Shown here: piece after piece, positions 26,453 through 35,160 of the stretch
How the letters are laid out: each line of letters starts with the position of its first letter
Numbering within the stretch: the stretch's first letter is position 1
Notes under the pieces: model-generated
What the model saw: the letters and a program-made list of their open reading frames with translations, nothing else
Databases searched by the model: none
Told to the model about the DNA's origin: nothing
From: Anderseniella sp039978075
Lineage (GTDB): Bacteria > Pseudomonadota > Alphaproteobacteria > Rhizobiales > Aestuariivirgaceae
Length of the DNA: 64,000 nt
NCBI GenBank assembly: GCA_039978075.1
Contig: JBDWCA010000011.1
Coordinates: forward strand, 248,001 to 312,000
Direction: 5' to 3'
Translations under genes and position numbers: made by a program

Positions 26453-26760
26453 CCGGTTTCATGAAGCCGGGAACTTTTCACCATTGCACTTGGTGGCATT
26501 GATGGATGCGTCAAGTTCGCAACTGTTGCCGCGGTCTTGCAGATGAACGCGGTGTTGTCACGTCCGAGCTGCACACTTGAAAGAACGGCTGAAATTGTCA
26601 GGCTAGCTGGCTGCTTTTGCAGAACCTGCCATCAACGCGGCAGTCTCATCCCAGTCGGGTTGGAAACGATCCACTCACGTCCAGTGCCATTGGTTTCGAC
26701 ATGCCGCAAAGCCGTTTGCTCGGCTTTTCAGCGTGAACAGGCCGCCCAGGTGCGGGCGGT
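26453..26760. other. Convergent gap holding a gene remnant
   Basis: This 308-base gap lies between the LysR gene and the FAD oxidoreductase gene. Apart from the decayed fragment at 26603-26727 I see no gene, hairpin or repeat in it. Confidence 0.5.
26603..26727 (-). pseudogene. Frameshifted C-terminal remnant of a paralogue of the protein encoded at 28059-28631
   Basis: Read on the minus strand, the end of this stretch gives FQPDWDETAALMAG...KAAS and a stop. This matches the C-terminus FRPNWNEAVETMNN...QAAG of the protein encoded at 28059-28631. Restoring one G in the ATCGTTTCC context joins it to an upstream frame reading GREWIG, giving EWIGFQPDWDE against EIVGFRPNWNE. A stop at 26728-26730 closes the upstream frame. 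About 40 codons remain; the rest of the gene is gone or unrecognisable. Its position just downstream of the FAD oxidoreductase gene mirrors the intact copy upstream of it. Confidence 0.6.
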
Positions 26761-27993
26761 TCAAGAGGCTGGTGTATTGTGAGATTTGTAGGCGCGCGCA
26801 GCAGAGCAGCGATTTCGAAATTCTCTCGAGAACGGATCAGGCGAACCGAAACGGCCTGGAGCAAAGGGCGTTATGTCAAATACCGGCTCATTGCCGCGCA
26901 CCAATGCGGAAATTGCCGACCCGATACCGGCGGAGAGTGCGATACCGTTTCCGCAGCATCCTGCCGCGGTGAAAAAATTGGATGATCCAGGAACGGCGCC
27001 CAGTAGAATGGCCCCGTCTGGCGTATAGGTGGACAGACCGCTGACATAACTTGCAAACTTTGCTTGCGGAATTGCCGGGAAAAAAACCGACACCGGCTCC
27101 ATCGCTTTGGCGATAATGTCCCAATGTTCCTCACCCCGGGTGGGGGAGAAAGTGTTGATATCATCCGGCAGTTGGCGTGCGTCAAAGGTGGCCGAGTTTG
27201 CCTCCTGCACACCGACCACCATCGCACCTGTGTCCGGGCGCATATAGGCATGGCAATCGGGTAGCAGGGTGACTGGAAAATCGCCGCCGTAGGAGGTATC
27301 TGCAGCAGTAATCCAATAGTGACTCCGGGTAGGTGCCATGGGGAGGGGATAACCGGCCCGGGCCGAAATGAGCGATGCCCATGCCCCGGCAGCGTCGATC
27401 ACGGAACCGCCAAACACATCGCCCGACGCCGTCCTGACGCCTGTGACGCAGTCAGAATTGAGTATCAGATCACTTACCGCGGTGCGTGTCCGGATTTGCG
27501 CTCCGGCCTTGCGCGCCGCTCGACCATAGGCAGTGCTGAGCATGTAGGGATCAACATAACCATCGGTCGGGAACAATGTGATGCGATGGGCCGTCGATGA
27601 ATTCAACCACGGGGCCCTGTCGCGAGCGTCCTGACAGCTCAAATGCTCGAATGGAATGCCATGGCTTGCCGCGTCACGCTCCATGCCCTGCAATTCCGCT
27701 TCACGTGCGGACGAAGCAGCGATCCGAAGGCTGTCCACGTCATGGAATCCTATGGTTTCGCCCAGGTCTTCTTCGAGTTGTGCCATGGTATCTCGGGTCA
27801 ACTTGACCATGGGTGTTTGAGGTGCCTTTCCAGTAGCCTGCAAAATCAGGCCCGCCGCCTTGCTGGATGCGGCACTGGCAAGTTCATTACGTTCAATTAC
27901 GAGAACACTTTCCCGGCTGTCACGGGCGAGGTGGTAGGCGATGGACAGGCCCAAAACGCCGCCGCCAATGATAATATGATCAAAGGTTTCCAT
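26761..27993 (-). CDS. FAD-dependent amine oxidoreductase (DAO family)
   Basis: The start at 27993 (METFDHIIIGGG) is the usual position just ahead of the FAD motif; a Met 15 bases upstream is possible. The roughly 410-residue protein has GGGVLGLSIAYHLA at the N-terminus, VIDAAGAWAS in the middle and FTAAGCCGNGIALSAGIG near the end, typical of the DAO fold. Relatives include sarcosine oxidase, glycine oxidase and D-amino acid dehydrogenases. It lacks the GcvT half found in the protein encoded at 52952. Its position between the guanidino genes and gmaS suggests oxidation of an N-methylated amino acid, but the substrate is not evident. The tail after FDITPFAPGRF is poorly conserved in appearance and ends beside a gene remnant. 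Confidence 0.78.
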   Translation of the reverse strand: METFDHIIIGGGVLGLSIAYHLARDSRESVLVIERNELASAASSKAAGLILQATGKAPQTPMVKLTRDTMAQLEEDLGETIGFHDVDSLRIAASSAREAELQGMERDAASHGIPFEHLSCQDARDRAPWLNSSTAHRITLFPTDGYVDPYMLSTAYGRAARKAGAQIRTRTAVSDLILNSDCVTGVRTASGDVFGGSVIDAAGAWASLISARAGYPLPMAPTRSHYWITAADTSYGGDFPVTLLPDCHAYMRPDTGAMVVGVQEANSATFDARQLPDDINTFSPTRGEEHWDIIAKAMEPVSVFFPAIPQAKFASYVSGLSTYTPDGAILLGAVPGSSNFFTAAGCCGNGIALSAGIGSAISALVRGNEPVFDITPFAPGRFGSPDPFSREFRNRCSAARAYKSHNTPAS

Positions 27994-28058
27994 TAACACG
28001 GCTGCCAATTCGGCTCAGGCACATCATACAACGTCACAAGAGTGATGAAAGAACTGGC

Positions 28059-28631
28059 TTAACCGGCTGCTTGTGCGTCATTATTCATTGTCTCAACTGC
28101 CTCGTTCCAGTTCGGTCGGAAACCGACAATCTCTATGTCTGAACCGATATTCGGATTGAACACCTTATTGTGCCACAGCGTTGCCTCGTAGGCGGCTTCA
28201 TCCGTGGCGAGCAAACGGATCTCGCACGGAATCCGGTAAATCTGGGAAAATTGGCTGAACTCCAGGGTGACATTTCCATCACCCGTCATACGCTCGACCA
28301 GTTCTGACCCCTTGCTGAACAGCCCCGTCATTTCATCTGAAAACTCAGCAGCACGATGATAGTGGGTGGACTGCAGGAAGATCAGCGCTTTTTTGTAGAC
28401 GTCCTGCGGGTCATTGTACTTCTGCACCTGGAACTTCAGGAACTCGGTGCTTTCAAATGAATCATCACGCACCAGCAGGACGATAATGCCGGCCGACAGT
28501 TGCTCTCCGCCAGCATCAAGAACACGTGGCCGCATGCCCTGGCTGGGTCGGCCTTCTTCCTCTCGCATGGCGATTTGCCTTATGCGGCATTGCCAGGTCA
28601 GAAAGTGATTACGCAGATCATCGGGAAGCAC
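28059..28631 (-). CDS. Unrecognised conserved-looking protein between gmaS and the FAD oxidoreductase
   Basis: The 190-residue soluble protein has no signal peptide or membrane helix. I do not recognise a family. Visible parts are a basic N-terminus (CRIRQIAMREEEGRPSQGMR), a hydrophobic strand (AGIIVLLVRDD), and a C-terminal signature FRPNWNEAVETM. A decayed copy of its end lies on the other side of the FAD oxidoreductase gene, which supports it being a real, once-duplicated gene. It is 50-65 bases upstream of the oxidoreductase gene and 103 bases after gmaS on the same strand. Confidence 0.65.
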   Translation of the reverse strand: MLPDDLRNHFLTWQCRIRQIAMREEEGRPSQGMRPRVLDAGGEQLSAGIIVLLVRDDSFESTEFLKFQVQKYNDPQDVYKKALIFLQSTHYHRAAEFSDEMTGLFSKGSELVERMTGDGNVTLEFSQFSQIYRIPCEIRLLATDEAAYEATLWHNKVFNPNIGSDIEIVGFRPNWNEAVETMNNDAQAAG

Positions 28632-28734
28632 GGCAGCGCTCCATCAGTAGTGGTTGATAACCCGTTGGACTAAATCAGTTCTGAGGCTGGTTGGCTAGCC
28701 TCATATAGCGAACGCGGCGCCGCTTTCTCTGACT

Positions 28735-30042
28735 CTAGATATCCAGCGTATTGTCTTTCTCCCATTGTGAGAAATGCGACGTGAAGGAATTCCACTCCTG
28801 GTGCTTCATTTTCAGGTAGGCGGCGGAAAACTCATCACCCATTGCAGCTTTGAGGCCCTTGTCCTTGTCATACTCGCGCAACGCATCGAGCATGTTGAGC
28901 GGCAGCTTCGGTGCGCCTCTCACCTTGTGGCCTTCGGCATACATGTCGATGTCATGGCGTTTGCCCGGATCAGCCTGGGTGCGCACACCGTCGAGGCCGG
29001 CAGCAATGATAACCGCCTGCAGCAGATACGGATTGGCGGCACCGTCTGCCAGTCTGAGTTCGAACCGTCCCGGACCCGGAACCCGGACCATATGAGTGCG
29101 GTTGTTGCCGGTCCATGTCACCGTGTTGGGGGCCCAGGTCGCACCAGACATGGTGCGCGGTGCGTTGATGCGCTTGTAGGAATTCACCGTCGGGTTGGTG
29201 ATCGCGGCCAGCGCAGATGCATGCTTCATGATGCCGCCGAGGAAATTGCGTCCTTTGGCGGACAGGCCGAGTTCCATATCGTCATCGGCAAACACATTGA
29301 CCTTGCCGGCCTTGTCCCAAACGGAAATGTGGGCATGACAACCGTTTCCGGTCAGGCCTTCGACCGGTTTCGGCATGAAGGTGGCACGCAGTCCATGCTT
29401 TTCCGCAACGGACTTCGTCATGAACTTGAAGAATGAGTGTTTGTCTGCCGTGTTGAGGGTGTCGTCGAACTCCCAGTTCATCTCGAACTGCCCGTTGGCG
29501 TCCTCGTGGTCGTTCTGGTAGGGGCCCCAGCCCAGTTCCAGCATGTAGTCGCAGATTTCCGCGATGACATCATAACGGCGCATCACCGCCTGCTGGTCAT
29601 AGCAGGGTTTTTCGGCAGTATCGTATTCGTCTGAGATCTGTGACCCATCCGGTGTCAGCAGAAAGAACTCGGCCTCGATGCCGGTCTTTACGCGCATGCC
29701 TTCATCTGCTGCTTCCGCGATCAGCTTGTTGAGCACGTTGCGCGGCGCCTGTGCGACGAACTGGTCTTCCATGACGCAGTTGCCGGCCACCCATGCCACG
29801 TCCTTTTTCCACGGCAGTTGTATGACTGATGCCGGGTCGGGCACAGCCAGCATGTCCGGATAGGCAGGGGTCATGTCGAGCCAGGTGGCAAACCCGGCAA
29901 ATCCGGCACCGTCCTTTTGCATATCGGCAATGGCCTGCGCCGGAACCAGCTTTGCGCGTTGTCCGCCGAACAGGTCGGTGAACGAGATCATGAAATATTT
30001 GACGCCGTTTTCCTTGGCGAATTGGGCCAGATCAGTTGCCAT
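28735..30042 (-). CDS. gmaS: Gamma-glutamylmethylamide synthetase (type III glutamine synthetase fold)
   Basis: The 435-residue protein joins methylamine to the gamma-carboxyl of glutamate using ATP. Active-site signatures are QNDHEDANGQFEMN, GCHAHIS, NSYKRINAP and GRFELRLADGAANPYL. Its length equals that of known GmaS, often annotated as type III glutamine synthetase (GlnT). The gene is last in the mgsA-mgsB-mgsC-gmaS order, the arrangement of the indirect N-methylglutamate pathway, which is the main reason for choosing GmaS over glutamine synthetase. Confidence 0.88.
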   Translation of the reverse strand: MATDLAQFAKENGVKYFMISFTDLFGGQRAKLVPAQAIADMQKDGAGFAGFATWLDMTPAYPDMLAVPDPASVIQLPWKKDVAWVAGNCVMEDQFVAQAPRNVLNKLIAEAADEGMRVKTGIEAEFFLLTPDGSQISDEYDTAEKPCYDQQAVMRRYDVIAEICDYMLELGWGPYQNDHEDANGQFEMNWEFDDTLNTADKHSFFKFMTKSVAEKHGLRATFMPKPVEGLTGNGCHAHISVWDKAGKVNVFADDDMELGLSAKGRNFLGGIMKHASALAAITNPTVNSYKRINAPRTMSGATWAPNTVTWTGNNRTHMVRVPGPGRFELRLADGAANPYLLQAVIIAAGLDGVRTQADPGKRHDIDMYAEGHKVRGAPKLPLNMLDALREYDKDKGLKAAMGDEFSAAYLKMKHQEWNSFTSHFSQWEKDNTLDI

Positions 30043-30090
30043 GGATTTGTTTCCTCCCAGAATTCTCTGTGGTTGTTGTCGTTTTTGTTT

Positions 30091-31440
30091 CTAGTAGTTC
30101 CCGTCGCGTCCGGGAACCCAGTTGGTTCCGGAAAGCGGTACACCTGACATGGCCGATGCTTCAACGGTCAATGCGCACAGGTCTTCCGGTTCCAGGTTGT
30201 GGACGTGGTTCTTGCCGCATGCCCGCGCGATGGTTTGTGCCTCTAATGTCATGACCTTGAGATAGTTGGATAGTCTGCGCCCACCGGCGATCGGGTCGAA
30301 ACGGGCCATCAACTCGGCATCCTGGGTGGTGATACCGGCCGGATCCCGGCCTTCATGCCAGTCGTCATAGGCACCTGCAGTTGTGCCCAGTTCGTTGTAC
30401 TCGGCTTCCCAGCGCGGATCATTGTCACCCAGCGCAATCAAGGCACCGGTGCCGATGGATACGGCATCCGCGCCCAATGCCAGCGCCTTTGCCACGTCTG
30501 CGCCGGTGCGAACGCCGCCTGATACAACCAGCTGCACTTCGCGATGCATGCCCAGATCCTGCAGGGCCTGAACCGCCGGGCGAATACAGGCGAGTGTTGG
30601 CTGTCCTACGTGTTCAATAAACACGTCCTGCGTCGCCGCCGTGCCGCCCTGCATGCCGTCAAGGACGACAACATCCGCACCTGCCTTGACCGCCAGTGTG
30701 GTGTCAAAGTAGGGCCGGGCACCACCGACCTTGATATAGATGGGTTTTTCCCAATTGGTGATCTCGCGCAGTTCCAGGATCTTGATCTCCAGGTCATCCG
30801 GGCCGGTCCAGTCGGGGTGACGGCAGGCTGAACGCTGGTCAATGCCCTTGGGTAGATTGCGCATTTCTGCAACGCGGTCGGAGATTTTCTGGCCCAGCAG
30901 CATGCCGCCGCCACCGGGTTTCGCGCCCTGACCAACCACTACCTCAATGGCATCGCAACGCCTGAGGTCGTCCGGGTTCATGCCGTAGCGCGACGGCAGG
31001 TACTGATAAACCAGCTTGTCGGAGTGACCGCGTTCTTCTTCCGTCATGCCGCCGTCGCCGGTCGTGGTCGAGGTGCCGGCAGCACTAGCGCCGCGCCCCA
31101 GGGCTTCCTTGGCGGGCCCCGACAGTGAGCCGAAACTCATCCCGGCAATGGTAATCGGGATATCCAGTTCAATCGGCTTCTTGGCAAACCGGGTACCGAG
31201 CACAACTTTCGTCTCACACTTTTCGCGATACCCTTCCAGCGGGTAGCGGGAAATCGAAGCCCCAAGGAACAGCAGGTCATCGAAATGCGGAACCTTGCGC
31301 TTGGCGCCACCGCCGCGAATATCGTAAATACCGGTTGCCGCCGCACGGCGGATCTCGGCATTTACCGGGTCGGTGAAGGTCGCGGGCTTCTGCGGCACCG
31401 TGCGTGGAATGCCGGACACGTCTTTGGTCATCTTGTTCAT
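30091..31440 (-). CDS. mgsC: N-methylglutamate synthase FMN subunit
   Basis: This 449-residue glutamate-synthase-type barrel has GMSFGSLSGPAKEALGRGA, DGMQGGTAATQ and ADAVSIGTGALIALG for FMN and substrate binding. At the place where true glutamate synthases carry three Fe-S cysteines this protein reads AYDDWHEGRDPAGITTQ, so the cluster is absent. It would move methylamine from gamma-glutamylmethylamide to 2-oxoglutarate, forming N-methylglutamate. It starts 9 bases after mgsB and is followed by gmaS after 48 bases. Confidence 0.88.
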   Translation of the reverse strand: MNKMTKDVSGIPRTVPQKPATFTDPVNAEIRRAAATGIYDIRGGGAKRKVPHFDDLLFLGASISRYPLEGYREKCETKVVLGTRFAKKPIELDIPITIAGMSFGSLSGPAKEALGRGASAAGTSTTTGDGGMTEEERGHSDKLVYQYLPSRYGMNPDDLRRCDAIEVVVGQGAKPGGGGMLLGQKISDRVAEMRNLPKGIDQRSACRHPDWTGPDDLEIKILELREITNWEKPIYIKVGGARPYFDTTLAVKAGADVVVLDGMQGGTAATQDVFIEHVGQPTLACIRPAVQALQDLGMHREVQLVVSGGVRTGADVAKALALGADAVSIGTGALIALGDNDPRWEAEYNELGTTAGAYDDWHEGRDPAGITTQDAELMARFDPIAGGRRLSNYLKVMTLEAQTIARACGKNHVHNLEPEDLCALTVEASAMSGVPLSGTNWVPGRDGNY

Positions 31441-31449
31441 CCTTACCCC

Positions 31450-32133
31450 CTAATACGCAGACGCATTGTCGACATCGAAATTGTATAGTTTGCGGGCCGA
31501 GCCGTAGCGTTTGAACTCTTCCGGTTTGGCGTCCGCGCCTGCGCGCTCCAGCAGGTCTTTCAGAATCTCAAGATGCTCAGGCCGCATGTCCTTTTCGATG
31601 CAGTCCGCCCCCAGGCTCTTCACCGTGCCGCGCACAAAGAGCTGCGCCTCATACAGGGAGTCGCCCAGCGCATCACCGGCATCTCCAAGCACGACGAGGT
31701 TGCCGGATTGAGCCATGAACGCGCTCATATGTCCGATATTGCCGTGCACCACGATATCAATGCCTTTCATGGAAATTCCGCAGCGCGATGATGCGTTACC
31801 CTTGATGACCAGCAAGCCGCCATGACCTGTGGCACCTGCATACTGGCTGGCGTCCCCATCGATGATGACGGTGCCCGACATCATGTTTTCCGCAACGCCG
31901 GGACCGGCGGAACCGGCAATATGGATGTGGGCCTGTTTGTTCATGCCGGCGCAGTAATAGCCGGTGGACCCGCGCACGGTAACCTCAATGGGGCCGTCCA
32001 GGCCACAGGCAATGGCGTGGCTTCCCTTGGGGTTTATGATCTCCCAATCCTTCTGGTTGGTATCTGACCTTTGGGCCTGCAGTGTGGAATTTGTCTCGCG
32101 AAGGGCGGTGGACGCCATGTCGATGGTTTGCAT
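31450..32133 (-). CDS. mgsB: N-methylglutamate synthase GXGXG subunit
   Basis: The 227-residue protein is built of glycine-rich beta-helix turns (GSAGPGVAENMMSG, GATGHGGLLVIKGNASSRCG, GDAGDALGDSLYEA), like the C-terminal domain of the glutamate synthase large chain. It starts 4 bases after the mgsA stop and ends 9 bases before mgsC, so the three synthase genes form one coupled unit. It has no catalytic residues of its own and probably shapes the channel between the amidotransferase and FMN subunits. Confidence 0.87.
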   Translation of the reverse strand: MQTIDMASTALRETNSTLQAQRSDTNQKDWEIINPKGSHAIACGLDGPIEVTVRGSTGYYCAGMNKQAHIHIAGSAGPGVAENMMSGTVIIDGDASQYAGATGHGGLLVIKGNASSRCGISMKGIDIVVHGNIGHMSAFMAQSGNLVVLGDAGDALGDSLYEAQLFVRGTVKSLGADCIEKDMRPEHLEILKDLLERAGADAKPEEFKRYGSARKLYNFDVDNASAY

Positions 32134-32137
32134 GGGT

Positions 32138-33034
32138 TCAGTGCTCCCAGAAATAAACGGTTGCTGGCTCAGGTTCCCACACGCGGGCCTGCTCGATACC
32201 TGGCAGATTTACCAGGGCCCGGTACTCGGACCCGAACGCCACGTACTGGTCCGTTTCAGCCATCACGGCAGGCTTGCAGGCAATCGGGTCACGCACCACG
32301 CCGAACCCGTCCTTGGTGCCGACAACAAAGGTGAAGAACCCGTCAAGGTCATCAAGGCTGGATTCCAGTGCCTCGCCGAGATTGCTGCCATGGTTCATTT
32401 TGTTGGTCAGATAGGCGGCAGCAACTTCTGAATCATTGTCCGTTTCAAACGCAATGCCGTCGCGCTTCAGCTTGCGCCGCAGGCTGTTGTGGTTGGACAG
32501 CGAGCCATTGTGCACCAGGCACTGGTCGGAACCGGTTGAAAACGGGTGTGCGCCCATGGTGGTCACCGCAGACTCGGTGGCCATGCGGGTGTGACCGATG
32601 CCGTGGCTGCCGCTCATCTCAGCCAGGTCAAAGCGGTCGGCCACATCCTTCGGCAGGCCCACTTCCTTGTAGATCTCCATGATGTCCCCGGCGCTCATCA
32701 CGCGAACGTTGGGACGCAGGTCCGCCAGGGCAGCGCGCACATCGTCTGCATGTTCGTCGGACACTTCCAGAACAGCATGGGTATCCTTGATCCGCATGGA
32801 AACCTGGGCGTTTGCCGCCTCCGACAGTATTTTGTCCAGGCCGTCAAAATCCTGAGTTGGGTTACCCGACTGGATGGTCAGCTTGGTATTGCTGTCTTCG
32901 TCCCGGCCATAAATGGCGATGCCCGCGCTATCGGGGCCTCTGTCCGTCATGGTAATCAGCATGTCGGTCAGCATCGAGCCCAGCTTCGGCTCCAGCGATT
33001 TGTCCTTCAGGAATAGTCCTACGATCCCGCACAT
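32138..33034 (-). CDS. mgsA: N-methylglutamate synthase amidotransferase subunit
   Basis: This 298-residue class II glutamine amidotransferase begins MCGIVGLF, leaving the catalytic N-terminal Cys after Met removal. GHTRMATES, NGSLSNHNSLRR and TDNDSEVAAAYL complete the Ntn active site. It should cleave gamma-glutamylmethylamide made by GmaS and pass methylamine on. It is the first gene of mgsABC-gmaS, with its own promoter expected in the 106 bases between its start and the amt-operon terminator. Confidence 0.88.
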   Translation of the reverse strand: MCGIVGLFLKDKSLEPKLGSMLTDMLITMTDRGPDSAGIAIYGRDEDSNTKLTIQSGNPTQDFDGLDKILSEAANAQVSMRIKDTHAVLEVSDEHADDVRAALADLRPNVRVMSAGDIMEIYKEVGLPKDVADRFDLAEMSGSHGIGHTRMATESAVTTMGAHPFSTGSDQCLVHNGSLSNHNSLRRKLKRDGIAFETDNDSEVAAAYLTNKMNHGSNLGEALESSLDDLDGFFTFVVGTKDGFGVVRDPIACKPAVMAETDQYVAFGSEYRALVNLPGIEQARVWEPEPATVYFWEH

Positions 33035-33139
33035 TTCTTGTTGTGTCCATTTAGGTGGTTGTTACTTGCAAAAACGCTATCACCATGGAGAAACGTTTTC
33101 AACTCACAGGAATGTTTTTTTCTTTATAGGCAAAATAAA

Positions 33140-33170
33140 AGGGGCGGATGCGATTGTCACATCCGCCCCT
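33140..33170 (-). terminator. Rho-independent terminator after the amt operon
   Basis: An 11-bp perfect stem (AGGGGCGGATG at 33140-33150 with CATCCGCCCCT at 33160-33170) has a 9-base loop. On the minus strand it is followed by TTTATTTTG. It separates amt and the small membrane protein gene from mgsABC-gmaS. Confidence 0.85.
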
Positions 33171-33186
33171 GCCTTAGCAAGGTGAT

Positions 33187-33402
33187 CTAATATCGATCAA
33201 TGCTTTTGCTGGAGTGCTCTGCATTGAAGTCACGTTCAGCGTCAGCCAGTTCCCCGGCCTCGACCCGTGCCTGCAGCACATGAAATCCGATCCAGAACGC
33301 TAGCCCCAGGATGACCAGGATGACTTCGGTTCCCTGGAAGGGATAGATGGCTCCGACGTCCTTCAGATCGACAGCCCAGCTTTCCATACCATTGGTAGAC
33401 AT
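33187..33402 (-). CDS. Small single-helix membrane protein following amt
   Basis: The 71-residue product has a soluble N-terminus, one membrane helix (EVILVILGLAFWIGFHVL, about residues 26-43) and an acidic, helical tail with AGELADAERDFNAEH. It starts 12 bases after the amt stop and ends before a strong terminator, so amt and this gene form a two-gene operon. I do not recognise the family. A role as accessory subunit of the ammonium transporter is a guess based on coupling. Confidence 0.65.
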   Translation of the reverse strand: MSTNGMESWAVDLKDVGAIYPFQGTEVILVILGLAFWIGFHVLQARVEAGELADAERDFNAEHSSKSIDRY

Positions 33403-33414
33403 GATCTATCCTCC

Positions 33415-34773
33415 TTATTTCTGAGCTGCAGCGAGTTCACGCTCAGCAGCGCGGACATCGTCGATGGCCGCCTGATAGGCAAGCTCGCTATGGTGATCAA
33501 GGCCCTGCAGTTCGGCTTTTGCAGGAATACGCAACATGCCTCTTGCAGCCATGATCTTCGATACGACGTATGCTGGCAGGAAGCCAAGGACACCGAACAT
33601 GATGACGGCACCAATGAAGTTGCCCAGCGGGTTGATTGCTGCATAGCCTTCATATGGTGACGATGGCTGGCCCCAGAGCATGAAGCCGGCAATCGTTACA
33701 CCGATGAAACCGGCATAACCATGAACCGCAACAGCACCAACTGCGTCGTCGATCTTGAACTTGCGTTCGACCCAGTAGTGCAGCTTGTAGGCACAGAAAG
33801 TGCCGAAGCCGCCAATGAACATGGCCTGGATCGGATGATAAAGATCGTTACCGGCAGACGCCGCAATGATCCCTGCAAGGCCACCGGAGTATGTCCAGAA
33901 GGCATCGCCCTTGGACACCACGTATGCGACCAGCAATCCGCCCGACAATGACATCAGGAAGTTGAAGGTAATGGCACCAAGCGTGGTTGGAGCAAGATAG
34001 ATATTGGTTGCTGTCCAGGTAACACCGGTGATCTGGCCGTCAATGACTTCGGGCGAGATGATCGGCACGTTGCACGCGGCATAAAAGCCCCAGAAGCCCG
34101 TATAGATCATGAACAGGCCGATGGTGACCAGCCAGGGATTGTGCGGCGGGATATCGCGCGGCGTACCGTCGGCGGCAAACTTGCCGAGACGCGGTCCGAG
34201 AACCACCAGAACACCCAATGCATAACCGCCCGCGATGGCGTGAATAACGCCGGACGCATAGGCATCGTGATAGCCAAGAACCTTGACCATCCAGCCGGCA
34301 TAGTGCCAGCCCCAGGATGCATCGATGATCCAGAATACCGAACCGATTAGTACGGCGTGGATCCAGAACGCGGTTGAGCGAATGCGCTCGATAACCGAAC
34401 CGGAGACAATCGAGGCTGCTGTCCAGGAGAACAGCAGGAAGGCTGCCCAGAACACGCCGGTGATGCGGTCACTCAGGTTTGTGGCCATGGTTGGAGACCA
34501 CGGCGCATTGGCCGAGCCGTCTTCCAGCCCGCCGATGAAGCCCGGGCCATTTGGAAAGGCCCAGTAAATCCACCAGCCGAAGAAGAAGAAAGTGATGGTG
34601 ACCAGCGGGATCAGCATCGTGTTCTTCATCAGTGTGTGCATGTGATTTCTGCGGCGGCTGGCGCCCACTTCATACATACAGAACCCGACATGGATCAAAA
34701 ACATGAACACCACCGTCACCCAGTAATAAAACTCGGTGAATACCGTGGTGAGTGCGTCAATATTACTCCCCAT
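33415..34773 (-). CDS. amt: Ammonium/methylammonium transporter
   Basis: The 452-residue Amt/MEP/Rh protein has about 11 membrane helices. The pore twin histidines are H178 (GVIHAIAGG) and H351 (AVHGYAGF), with the conserved aspartate D170 nearby. The C-terminus carries a helical, charged tail (DDVRAAERELAAAQK) beyond the usual regulatory region. Its proximity to mgsABC-gmaS suggests methylammonium as a physiological substrate, as proposed for amt genes in other N-methylglutamate clusters. No glnK gene is adjacent. Confidence 0.9.
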   Translation of the reverse strand: MGSNIDALTTVFTEFYYWVTVVFMFLIHVGFCMYEVGASRRRNHMHTLMKNTMLIPLVTITFFFFGWWIYWAFPNGPGFIGGLEDGSANAPWSPTMATNLSDRITGVFWAAFLLFSWTAASIVSGSVIERIRSTAFWIHAVLIGSVFWIIDASWGWHYAGWMVKVLGYHDAYASGVIHAIAGGYALGVLVVLGPRLGKFAADGTPRDIPPHNPWLVTIGLFMIYTGFWGFYAACNVPIISPEVIDGQITGVTWTATNIYLAPTTLGAITFNFLMSLSGGLLVAYVVSKGDAFWTYSGGLAGIIAASAGNDLYHPIQAMFIGGFGTFCAYKLHYWVERKFKIDDAVGAVAVHGYAGFIGVTIAGFMLWGQPSSPYEGYAAINPLGNFIGAVIMFGVLGFLPAYVVSKIMAARGMLRIPAKAELQGLDHHSELAYQAAIDDVRAAERELAAAQK

Positions 34774-35160
34774 TTTCTTCCCTCCCTCTCAAGATGCCCC
34801 TCGGGCATTCAGTTAGTTTGATTTGAATGCAAATATGCCTGCTAGTAAAAAAAGTTGAATGGAGAGGTTCGTGCAAAACCCGGGCTCTGTCAATATGCCG
34901 CACTATTCTCATCAGTGTAATTGTGGATGAAGCCTGATCATGGCCGAACCCGTACCATCCGCAGTTTTCCGGCGTTGACAGCTGTTCGTGATGCAGTAAT
35001 TCGATGGTGGATGAGTGCGGGGAATGACGGTGAGTGGGCCCCGGAACAGGGTTCGCGGTAATTTCCTATTGAATCAGCGAAGAATCACAAATCGGCCTGG
35101 AGGCATCAATCCGGAACCGGATGCAGGTGTGTTCGAGCATACTTTTGCGCGCCGCAGTCT
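34774..35160. promoter_or_regulatory. Upstream region of amt
   Basis: These 387 bases lie between amt and the XRE-cupin regulator gene and hold no credible gene. A small hairpin ATGCCC-CTC-GGGCAT (34794-34808) lies in the presumed amt leader. An AT-rich stretch at 34815-34860 is the probable promoter area. I could not identify an NtrC or sigma-54 site with confidence. Confidence 0.35.

Noticed and set aside
26761..27993. FAD oxidoreductase as the N-methylglutamate dehydrogenase subunit MgdA
   Set aside because: Its N-terminal region lacks the look of the heterotetrameric sarcosine oxidase beta subunit, and no genes for the small or alpha subunits are adjacent.
28682..28703. TGAGGCT...AGCCTCA hairpin as gmaS terminator
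   Set aside because: A 7-bp stem without a following T tract; too weak to claim.
28735..30042. Housekeeping glutamine synthetase glnA
   Set aside because: The length, the order with mgsABC and the divergent active-site wording fit GmaS; no glnB or glnK gene is nearby.
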